From NCBI GenBank assembly GCA_910577035.1, contig CAJTKW010000005.1:7277-71276 (forward strand): DNA of 64,000 nucleotides, given 5' to 3'. The notes beneath the pieces were generated by a model. That model saw nothing but the letters and a program-made list of their open reading frames with translations. It ran no database searches and was not told the origin of the DNA. Position numbers and translations under genes: made by a program. Origin of the DNA: an uncultured Acetatifactor sp. (GTDB lineage Bacteria; Bacillota; Clostridia; Lachnospirales; Lachnospiraceae). Positions 33,169-41,300 of the stretch are shown piece by piece (the first letter of the stretch is position 1; each line of letters opens with the position of its first letter).

Positions 33169-35654
33169 GAAGAAGGAGCTTCTACAAAAGTCTGGCAGTG
33201 CTGATGGCCGTGACTCTGCTTGCAGGGCAATACAGCTTTTCTGCCAGGGCGGAGACTGCCGGCAGCATAAGCGCAGGAGATGCCGGGAGGGCGGAGACTG
33301 CCGGCAGCATAAGCGCAGGAGATGCCGGGAGGGCGGAAACTGCCGGCAGCATAAGTGCAGGAGATGCCGGGAGGGCGGAATTCGCCGGCAGTGTAAGCGG
33401 AAGTGATGTGGCAGACGAGTTTACGATAGACGGTATCCGGTACAGAATCATGTCTTCTGCCGGGGTAGAGCTTGTGAAGGCAGATTCTGCAGCTCTTTCC
33501 CAGAACGTTGTCATTCCCGTTGGGGTGGAGGGCCCGGATCATAGGGAATATGAAGTAGTGAGTATCAGGGAGGACGCATTCACAGGCTGTGGCATGGTAA
33601 GCATGCAAATACCGGACAGTGTGACAAGTATTGGATCGGGGGCCTTTGCGGAGTGTGAAAGCCTGGAAAGTATCCGGATTCCCGGGGGAGTCAGGAGCAT
33701 CGGCTACTATACGTTTTGGAACTGCAGAAAATTGAAGAGCGTCCAGCTTCAGGAGGGGATTGCGGCGATTGAAGTGGGGGCGTTTGGAAATTGTGAAAGC
33801 CTGGAAAGTATTTTGATTCCGGGCAGTGTATCAAGTATTGGGCAGCAGGCTTTTTATGAATGCAAAAGCCTGAAAAGCGTCTTCCTGCAGAATGGAATTG
33901 CGGATATTGGTATCCGTGCATTCTGTGGCTGCAGCAGTCTGAAGGATGTCCGGCTTTCGGATACCATTATCAAAATTGGCCAAAGTGCGTTTGAAGGCTG
34001 TGGGAGCCTGGAGAGTATTCAAATTCCAAACAGTGTGGAGGAGATTGGCAGCAGTGCATTTTATCGTTGTAAGAGCCTGAACAGTGTTCAAATACCGGAG
34101 GGTATCACTCGCATTGAGAATTGGGTATTTGGCGAGTGTGGAAACCTGGAGAATATAGAAATTCCCCAAAGTGTTACCGTAATCGGCCAGGGGGCGTTTT
34201 TCAGCTGTGCGGGGTTAAAAGACATTCAGCTGCCGGATCAGCTTGCCAGGATTGAAGATAAGGCGTTTTGCGGTTGTGATGGCCTGGAGAGCATTGAAAT
34301 CCCGGGCAGCGTTGAGTACATTGGGAAGGCAGCATTTTCAGCTTGTAATCATATTCACAGTTTTCGGATTGCAGTGAAGACGGAAGAGACAGACGGCAGG
34401 AAGTGGGTAAAACCGCTCTCGGTGGATGAGGACGCTTTTGCAAATCTGGTTCCCGATAATTCCCGTAAAATTGTTTTCCTGACGGAAGACGGTGCGGCAG
34501 AATTATCCGATACCTCATCCCCCGCACTGGCAGAAGCCTGGGAGGCCTATCGGAATGTGAATGACGGTGATCCGGGTGACAATTATTGGTATGGCTGGTA
34601 TCTGGGGGAAGCTCCCGCCGTGGAAGTCAATCCGGTTTATTCCGTGACGGTCCGGGTGTACATAGACAATGAAGAATGCTCTGTCCATGACAGGATTTTC
34701 ATGCTGTACCGGGAGGATTTGGCAGTATCGGACCTGACCCGGGTAAGCAGCGGGACATATGAGATTTATGATGTGTCAGGCGCACCGGGCAGGGCCGCCG
34801 GGATGCCAGGGCTGAACACGGGAGTAACGGTGGAGGTAAATGGCAAAGACGCCATTGCCAGAGTAGATTATTATACAGTAACCTTTTATGATGGAGATAC
34901 GGCATATGACATGGATTCAAGCCAAAGACCACAGGTGATTCTGAAGGGGTATCCGGTATCCAGGCCGGATGATCCTGTGAAGGAAGGCGTTGTGTTCCAA
35001 AGGTGGGTAGCGGGACCGCTGGAAACGGCAGCCTATGATTTTAACCGGAAGATACAGGAAAAGACAGCACTTTATGCCGTGTGGACGGAGAAGGAGCCGG
35101 ACACCCCGGAAGCACCTGACAAGCCTGGGGAAGGGGACAAGCCGGAAGTACCGGACAAGCCTGGGGAAGGAGACAAGCTGGAGGCACCTGACAAGCCTGG
35201 GGAAGGGGATAAGCCGGAAGAGCCGGGCAGTCCGGAAGCACCGGATAAGCCGGGGGAAAGCGGGATCCCCGGCGGGCCGCAAGCGCCGATTGCCGGGGAT
35301 ATGTGGGCGACAGGCAGCGGGGCAGAAAATAATAGCAGCAGTTATTCCGCGGAGAATAACAATCCTTCCGGCAGCAGGGAGCCTGAAACCGGCGATACTA
35401 CTCAAGTCCAGGTATATGCAACCATTGCCATGATAGCCGGGCTGCTGTATTTGTTGCTGTATTTTGCGGATTCGGATCATGGGATGACGGAAGAAAAGAA
35501 GGAAAGTCTGGTGTCGGCGCTGATCGGGTGGGCCAAAAGAGGAGGCTGTCTGCGCAGGTATGCGGCCATTGCAGCAATCTTCTGCCTGTTATGCTATTAT
35601 CACGGTATCGGAAAACCCCGGGGTTTTCGGGGATCTGCCCGCAGCCTGCGGTGA
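33165..35654 (+). CDS. BspA-like leucine-rich surface protein with PETGD sorting-type motif
   Basis: 829 residues. Signal peptide about residues 1-30 (RRRSFYKSLAVLMAVTLLAG, then SFSARA), then three 14-residue repeats of AETAGSISAGDAGR. About 11 BspA-type LRR_5 repeats follow (IPDSVTSIGSGAFAECESL and variants), then an InlB/Flg_new-like segment (YTVTFYDGDTAYDMD, FQRWVAG, LYAVWTE) and a Pro/Glu/Lys/Gly wall-spanning stretch. PETGDTT with a hydrophobic helix ends this part, resembling the PxTGD sortase signals of Clostridia. Odd: about 45 residues continue after that helix and include a second hydrophobic stretch (YAAIAAIFCLLCYYHGIG). Such proteins mediate adhesion. It shares an ATGA overlap with the glycosyltransferase gene. 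Confidence 0.88.
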   Translation: MRRRSFYKSLAVLMAVTLLAGQYSFSARAETAGSISAGDAGRAETAGSISAGDAGRAETAGSISAGDAGRAEFAGSVSGSDVADEFTIDGIRYRIMSSAGVELVKADSAALSQNVVIPVGVEGPDHREYEVVSIREDAFTGCGMVSMQIPDSVTSIGSGAFAECESLESIRIPGGVRSIGYYTFWNCRKLKSVQLQEGIAAIEVGAFGNCESLESILIPGSVSSIGQQAFYECKSLKSVFLQNGIADIGIRAFCGCSSLKDVRLSDTIIKIGQSAFEGCGSLESIQIPNSVEEIGSSAFYRCKSLNSVQIPEGITRIENWVFGECGNLENIEIPQSVTVIGQGAFFSCAGLKDIQLPDQLARIEDKAFCGCDGLESIEIPGSVEYIGKAAFSACNHIHSFRIAVKTEETDGRKWVKPLSVDEDAFANLVPDNSRKIVFLTEDGAAELSDTSSPALAEAWEAYRNVNDGDPGDNYWYGWYLGEAPAVEVNPVYSVTVRVYIDNEECSVHDRIFMLYREDLAVSDLTRVSSGTYEIYDVSGAPGRAAGMPGLNTGVTVEVNGKDAIARVDYYTVTFYDGDTAYDMDSSQRPQVILKGYPVSRPDDPVKEGVVFQRWVAGPLETAAYDFNRKIQEKTALYAVWTEKEPDTPEAPDKPGEGDKPEVPDKPGEGDKLEAPDKPGEGDKPEEPGSPEAPDKPGESGIPGGPQAPIAGDMWATGSGAENNSSSYSAENNNPSGSREPETGDTTQVQVYATIAMIAGLLYLLLYFADSDHGMTEEKKESLVSALIGWAKRGGCLRRYAAIAAIFCLLCYYHGIGKPRGFRGSARSLR
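33249..33374 (+). repeat. 42-bp tandem repeat in the surface-protein gene
   Basis: Three 42-bp units, nearly identical, plus a diverged partial fourth (33375-33410). They encode AETAGSISAGDAGR right after the signal peptide. Confidence 0.92.
35115..35222 (+). repeat. 36-bp tandem repeat coding for a Pro-rich wall linker
   Basis: Three 36-bp units coding for PDKPGEGDKPEV-type dodecamers in the wall-spanning part of the surface protein, followed by degenerate copies. Confidence 0.85.
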
Positions 35655-35688
35655 ATGGTGCTGAGGAAGAAGGGGCATGGAGGGCTGT

Positions 35689-36531
35689 ATGAAGGATTTT
35701 ATCAGATTAACGGATCTTCGATCAGAACAGGTGTATGAGATATTTCATATTGCAGATGAAGTCGGCAGCGGAAAGTACAGCGGTTTTCTGGCGGGAAAAA
35801 GCGTGGTCCTGTTCTTTCCGGCTTCCGGTATCAGAACCCGGGTAACCTTTGAAAGGGGGATTCATCTGCTGGGAGGGCAGTCCATATTGTTTCCGGGTGA
35901 AACATTGGACAAGAAGGAGGACATCCGGGATGTCTGCGGGTACCTGGATAATTGGGCGGATATGATAATCGTGCGCCACAAAGAGATCGGTCTGGTAGAA
36001 AGTTTAGCCGCATATTCCGGGATTCCGGTCGTTAATGCCATGACGGACAGTAACCATCCCTGTGAGATTCTTTCTGATTTGTATTCACTTTCAAAGTGCA
36101 GGGAGAACTTTGTGAAGGATAAATACCTGTTCTGCGGGAAAAGCGGCAATATCGGTCTGGCCTGGAAGGAGGCGGCTGCGGTGATGGGCTTCGAGCTGTC
36201 CCAGTGCTGCGGAGCCGGGTATGAGATGGAAGGTGTAAGGGTATACCATGATATAAAAGAAGCGGTCCCGGGAAAGGATATTGTCTGTACGGACTCGCTT
36301 CCTGCCGGGGCGCTGCAGGATTTCGAAGCCTGTCAGGTAACCCGGGAGATCATGGATCTGGCAAACAGGGGAGCCCTGTTAAACCCCTGCCCGCCCTTTT
36401 ACCGGGGAGAAGAGGTGTCCGAAGATGTCATACAATCGGAATATTTTGTGGGGTATGAGTTTAAAAAGAGTCTGCTGGCAGTTCAGCAGGCGGTGATGAT
36501 TTGGTGTCTGCAACCAATAGTTGCCGGATAG
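35689..36531 (+). CDS. Ornithine/aspartate carbamoyltransferase-like enzyme, divergent
   Basis: 280 residues, shorter than normal OTCases (about 310-335). The fold is clear: FFPASGIRTRVTFERGIHLL aligns with the carbamoyl-phosphate motif STRTRVSFE, SNHPCEILSDLYS with HPCQxLADL, and NPCPPFYRGEEVSEDVI with the HCLP...RGEEV region. However the STRTR motif reads SGIRTR (residues 46-51) and HCLP reads NPCPP, so the key Ser/Thr and the catalytic-site His-Cys-Leu-Pro are altered. It may use a different amine substrate or be a non-catalytic relative. ATG 35689 follows GGAGGG; ATG 35677 is an alternative start. No arginine genes adjoin it. Confidence 0.8.
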   Translation: MKDFIRLTDLRSEQVYEIFHIADEVGSGKYSGFLAGKSVVLFFPASGIRTRVTFERGIHLLGGQSILFPGETLDKKEDIRDVCGYLDNWADMIIVRHKEIGLVESLAAYSGIPVVNAMTDSNHPCEILSDLYSLSKCRENFVKDKYLFCGKSGNIGLAWKEAAAVMGFELSQCCGAGYEMEGVRVYHDIKEAVPGKDIVCTDSLPAGALQDFEACQVTREIMDLANRGALLNPCPPFYRGEEVSEDVIQSEYFVGYEFKKSLLAVQQAVMIWCLQPIVAG

Positions 36532-36594
36532 TTGGTGGAATGCAGCGGTAGGAATTGATATAGTATTGCCATCAAATCAAAGGAGGCTGATACT

Positions 36595-37662
36595 ATGAGT
36601 GAAAGCAGGCTGGCATATAATATCGCGCGTTATAGAAAAAGGAAGGGGTTATCACAGGAAAAGGTTTCCGAATATATGGGTGTAAGCCGTCAGGCAGTAA
36701 CGAAATGGGAAACTGATCTTTCCAGACCCAGCTCCGATCATCTGATCCGGCTGGCAGAGCTGCTGGGAGTAAGTGTTGACACTTTGCTGGGTGCAGATTC
36801 GCAGGAAGCTTTTTCCGGAAAGTCAGGGAATGTGGAGGAGAGCGTATCCTGTTTCGGACAGGAACCGGTTCAGGAAGGAACTGATCCGGGAATAAGCCGG
36901 CTTGGATATAAGGCCGATATGGGTAAAGTGCCGTGGATTTTAGTGGGAGTTTCTGTTTCCTGTATCTTGACATATATGGTCAACAGTCTGATATGGGGCA
37001 TTTTCAGCGGAGGAGTCCTGATCTGCATGTTTCTGATCTGCGTTCCCATACAGATGTTCCTGCATGTCATTTTTTCCAATGCGCTGAAGAATGATTCCTT
37101 CAGCGGAATCGCCGGGTTTGATGAGAAAACGGAATATAATCTGTGTGAAGTAAAAAAGCTGCTGGTGCAGATGGATCTGCAGATCGGAATTTTGTCGGCA
37201 GTATTTGTTTTCCTGCTTTGTGTGGTAAATTGTATGAAGTTTGAGGCTGGATGGCTGAACGGTCTTTTGGTTCTCCTGTATGCGATGAATTTTACGGCGA
37301 CGGTGGAATTCTGTAATTATAAGGGGATCGACAGGATTTATTGCCGGGAAGAGGATAAAGAGCGGGCCCGGCGAAGTATGCCGGTCACGGCGGTTTATAC
37401 GGTGGTGGTAATGGCAGGAGTATTAATAACATATGTGATATTTGAAACAAGAGGAATTGAGAACAATACCTGGCCGGCTATAAAAGCGGGTGGGATTTTG
37501 CTTTCAGGTATCCTGGCGGCAACGGCGGGATTCCTTTTGGAACACAGCCGGATCAGGAAGTGGGATCCTGTAAATACAGGATACAGGACCGGCAGGATAA
37601 GCCTGCTGTGTCTGATGATTTGTGTGACGCTGTATGCAGCAGCGGCATGGAGGTTCACGTGA
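36595..37662 (+). CDS. XRE-family regulator with polytopic membrane domain
   Basis: 355 residues. The N-terminal 65 residues are a helix-turn-helix of the XRE/Cro type (LAYNIARYRKRKGLSQEKV, MGVSRQAVTKWETDLSRPS, LAELLGVSVDTLLG). A 50-residue linker and about seven hydrophobic segments follow (for example WILVGVSVSCILTYMVNSLI and LQIGILSAVFVFLLCVVNC). Membrane-anchored XRE regulators of this architecture are common in Firmicutes. AAAGGAGG lies upstream. It ends 12 bp before the P-loop kinase gene, so the two form an operon. Confidence 0.88.
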   Translation: MSESRLAYNIARYRKRKGLSQEKVSEYMGVSRQAVTKWETDLSRPSSDHLIRLAELLGVSVDTLLGADSQEAFSGKSGNVEESVSCFGQEPVQEGTDPGISRLGYKADMGKVPWILVGVSVSCILTYMVNSLIWGIFSGGVLICMFLICVPIQMFLHVIFSNALKNDSFSGIAGFDEKTEYNLCEVKKLLVQMDLQIGILSAVFVFLLCVVNCMKFEAGWLNGLLVLLYAMNFTATVEFCNYKGIDRIYCREEDKERARRSMPVTAVYTVVVMAGVLITYVIFETRGIENNTWPAIKAGGILLSGILAATAGFLLEHSRIRKWDPVNTGYRTGRISLLCLMICVTLYAAAAWRFT

Positions 37663-37674
37663 AGGAGGGAAACG

Positions 37675-38190
37675 ATGATAATTATAATAACGGGTGCTTC
37701 TCATACGGGCAAGACGGCTTTTGCGCAAAGACTGCTGGAAAAATATAAATTTCCATACCTGTCCATTGACCATTTGAAAATGGGCCTGATCCGCAGCGGA
37801 TATACGGCCTTGACGCCTGTCAGCGACGATGGGGCCCTGACGGAATATTTATGGCCTGTTGTCCGTGAGATGATAAAAACGGCAGTTGAAAACGAGCAGA
37901 ACCTGATTGTGGAGGGATGTTATGTGCCCTATGACTGGAAGAAGGATTTTGAGCAGGAATATCTGGAGCATATCAGGTATTTCTGCCTTGTGCTGAGTGA
38001 AGGGTATATCAGGAAGCATTTTGCCGACATTAAAAAATATGCCAGTGTCATTGAAAACCGAGGTGAGGATGAGTATTGCACTCCGGAAACGGTGATAAAG
38101 GATAATGCGGAAGTCCTGAAAATGTGCAGGCTTAATTCGATAGAGCCTATCCTCATTGAGGAAAGGTATGAAATCCGGGTTGAGCTGTAA
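37675..38190 (+). CDS. Small P-loop kinase-like protein
   Basis: 171 residues, soluble. Walker A is ITGASHTGKTAFAQRLL at the N-terminus. The next strand-loop YLSIDHLKMGLIRSG and NLIVEGCYVPYDW recall small-molecule kinases and 2-phosphoglycerate-kinase or adenylate-kinase-like folds. A lid-like helix with YIRKHFADIKKYAS follows. The substrate is unknown; zeta-toxin-like activity is not supported by a partner antitoxin, although the XRE regulator upstream makes it tempting. It is followed by a dyad element and the gltB promoter. Confidence 0.7.
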   Translation: MIIIITGASHTGKTAFAQRLLEKYKFPYLSIDHLKMGLIRSGYTALTPVSDDGALTEYLWPVVREMIKTAVENEQNLIVEGCYVPYDWKKDFEQEYLEHIRYFCLVLSEGYIRKHFADIKKYASVIENRGEDEYCTPETVIKDNAEVLKMCRLNSIEPILIEERYEIRVEL

Positions 38191-38203
38191 TGCGGGCACC
38201 ATG

Positions 38204-38226
38204 AATTGTCAAATAATCTGACAATT
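38204..38226. promoter_or_regulatory. Perfect 8-bp dyad upstream of the gltB promoter
   Basis: AATTGTCA (38204-38211) and TGACAATT (38219-38226) are exact inverted repeats separated by seven bases. The dyad is centred about 28 bp upstream of the -35 box, an activator-type position. There is no T run after it, so a regulator site is likelier than a terminator. Confidence 0.6.
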
Positions 38227-38242
38227 TAAGAAAAAGTAGTTA

Positions 38243-38271
38243 TTTACAAACGCCAAAAAGTATTGTATAGT
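38243..38271 (+). promoter_or_regulatory. Promoter of gltBD
   Basis: TTTACA (38243-38248), 17 bp, TATAGT (38266-38271). Initiation near 38278 would place a hairpin terminator within the first 50 nucleotides of the transcript. Confidence 0.82.
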
Positions 38272-38284
38272 GTTTTAAGATAAA

Positions 38285-38325
38285 AGAGCGCAAAGGAGCG
38301 TAGGACGGCTTCCTTGCGCTCTTTT
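38285..38325 (+). terminator. Promoter-proximal terminator before gltB
   Basis: AGAGCGCAA (38285-38293) pairs with TTGCGCTCT (38313-38321), extended by GGAG/CTTCC pairing, and is followed by TTTTT. Because it lies between the promoter and gltB it may attenuate the operon. It could instead simply end the upstream transcript. Confidence 0.85.
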
Positions 38326-38370
38326 TGCGTGCCTGTGGCCGCAGGAGTTGTATGAGAAGGAGGAAAAAGC

Positions 38371-41300
38371 ATGTTTGACGTGAAGAGAGATGCTTCGAAG
38401 GCGCCCCTTTACCGGGAGGAATTTGAACATGATAACTGTGGTATCGGCGCCTGTGTGAATATGAAGGGGGAGAAAAGCCGGGAGACGGTGGAGAATGCCC
38501 TGAAGATCGTGGAGAACCTGGAACACAGGGCGGGAAAGGACGCAGAGGGCAAGACCGGAGACGGCGTGGGAATCCTGACCCAGATTCCCCACAGGTTTTT
38601 TGCCAGGGTGACAAAGCCGCTGGGGATAGAGCTGGGGAAGGAGCGGGAGTACGGCGTGGGCATGTTTTTCTTTCCCCAGGAAGAGCTGCGGAGGAACCAG
38701 GCCAAGAAGATGTTTGAGATCATTGTGGAAAAGGAAGGGCTGGAATTCCTGGGCTGGAGGGAGGTGCCCACTTTTCCCAATGTGCTGGGGCACAAGGCGG
38801 TGGAATGTATGCCCCATATCATGCAGGGTTTTGTGAAAAAGCCTGCCGATGTGAAGAAGGGGCCGGATTTTGACCGCAGGCTTTATATTGCAAGGCGCCT
38901 GTTCGAGCAGTCCACCGGGGATACCTATGTGGTTTCTTTTTCCAGCCGTACCATTGTATACAAGGGAATGTTCCTGGTGGGACAGCTGCGTACCTTCTAT
39001 GCGGATCTCCAGAGCGAGGACTACGTATCGGCAATTGCCATGGTGCACTCCCGTTTTTCCACCAATACCAATCCCAGCTGGGAACGGGCCCATCCCAACC
39101 GTTTGATGGTACATAACGGCGAGATCAACACCATCCGGGGCAATGCGGACAAAATGCTTGCCCGGGAAGAAAATATGGAATCGGAGTACCTGAGGGGGCA
39201 GATGCACAAGGTGCTGCCTGCCATCAGCAAGACCGGATCCGATTCGGCCATGCTGGACAATACCCTGGAATTCCTGGTGATGAGCGGGATGGATCTGCCT
39301 CTGGCGGTGATGATTGCCATTCCGGAGCCCTGGGCAAATGACAAAGCCATGTCCCAGGCCAAGAAGGATTTCTATCAGTATTATGCTACCATGATGGAAC
39401 CTTGGGACGGGCCTGCATCCATTTTGTTCTCCGACGGGGACATTATGGGGGCGGTACTGGACAGAAACGGCCTTCGCCCCTCCCGTTACCTGATTACCGA
39501 TGACGGGATGCTGATTCTTTCTTCGGAGGTGGGGGTACTGGATCTTGATCCTGCGGGAATAGTAGTCAAGGAGCGGCTGCGTCCCGGCAAGATGCTGTTG
39601 GTGGATACCGTTCAGGGCAGGGTTATATCCGACGAGGAACTGAAGGAAAAGTATGCTTCCCGCCAGCCCTACGGTGAATGGCTGGACAGCAACCTGGTAT
39701 TCCTGAAGGATCTGGTCATTCCGAACCAGCGTGTTCCGGAGTATACCAGTGAGGAACGTCAGCGGATGCAGAAGGCCTTCGGCTATACCTATGACGAGCT
39801 CAAGACCAGTATCCTCCCCATGGCAAAGAACGGCGGGGAGGCCATTGCGGCTATGGGGGTGGATACGCCGCTGCCTGTGCTCAGCAAGTCCTGCCATCCG
39901 TTGTTCCATTATTTCAAGCAGTTGTTTGCCCAGGTAACGAACCCGCCCATTGACGCCATCCGGGAAGAAATTGTTACCTCTACTACAGTTTATATTGGGC
40001 CGGAAGGCAATATCCTGCAGGAAACCCCGAAAAACTGCAATGTGCTTCGGGTGAATAATCCTATTTTGACCAATACGGATTTGCTGAAGATTAAGAATAT
40101 GAAGGCTGACGGCTTCCGTGTGGAGGTAGTCCCCATAACCTATTATAAGAATACCAGCCTGGAGCGGGCTATTGACAGGCTCTTTGTGGAGGTGGACCGG
40201 GCGTACAGGGACGGTGTGAATATCCTGATCCTTTCCGACCGGGGGGTGGATGAGAACCATGTGCCCATTCCGTCCCTGCTGGCAGTATCCGCCCTGAACC
40301 AATATCTGGTACACACCAGGAAGAGGACCAGGGTAGCGCTGATCCTGGAGTCCGGCGAACCCAGGGAGGTGCACCATTTTGCCACCCTTTTAGGCTATGG
40401 GGCCTGTGCCATTAACCCATACCTGGCCCAGGATTCCATCCGGGAGCTGATTGATAACCATATGCTGGATAAGGATTATTACGCGGCAGTGAATGACTAC
40501 AATAATGCCGTGCTCCACGGTATTGTCAAGATCGCGTCCAAGATGGGAATCAGCACCATCCAGTCCTATCAGGGCTCTCAGATTTTTGAAGCCATCGGCA
40601 TTGATGAAGGAGTTATCAGCAAATACTTCAGCAATACGGTATGCCGGGTGGGGGGGATCACGTTGAAGGATATTGAGGAGCAGGTGGATCAGCTGCACTC
40701 CATGGCTTTTGACCCCCTGGGGCTGGGCAGTGACCTGACCCTGGACAGTCCTGGCCATCATAAGATGCGGAGCGGCGGAGAGGAACACCTTTACAATCCC
40801 GCCACCATCCACATGCTGCAGGAGTCCACCAGGCGGGGGGACTATCAGATGTTCAGGCAGTATACCGCCATGGTGAACGATGAAACAAAAGTCAGGAACC
40901 TGAGAGGGCTTATGGACTTCAATTATCCCAAAAAGGGAATTGCCCTGGAAGCGGTGGAACCTGTGGAGTCCATCGTGACGCGCTTTAAGACGGGGGCCAT
41001 GTCCTACGGCTCAATCTCTCAGGAGGCTCATGAGACCATGGCCATTGCCATGAACAGGCTGCGCGGAAAGAGCAATTCCGGCGAAGGCGGCGAAGACCTG
41101 GAAAGGCTGACGGCAGGAGCGGATGGCCAAAACCGCTGCTCGGCCATAAAGCAGGTGGCCAGCGGCAGATTCGGCGTCACCAGCCGTTACCTTGTGAGTG
41201 CGAAGGAGATTCAGATTAAGATGGCCCAGGGTGCAAAACCCGGGGAAGGAGGGCACCTGCCCGGAGGGAAGGTCTATCCGTGGATTGCCAAGACCAGGCA

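Noticed and set aside
37675..38190. Zeta-toxin/antitoxin system with the XRE gene
   Set aside because: The kinase has a Walker A but no zeta-specific motifs could be identified, and the XRE protein is a large membrane protein unlike epsilon or HipB antitoxins.
38275..40377. 700-codon open frame on the minus strand
   Set aside because: It lies wholly opposite gltB, whose translation is clearly glutamate synthase. The antisense product is His/Pro/Leu-rich with no recognisable domain.
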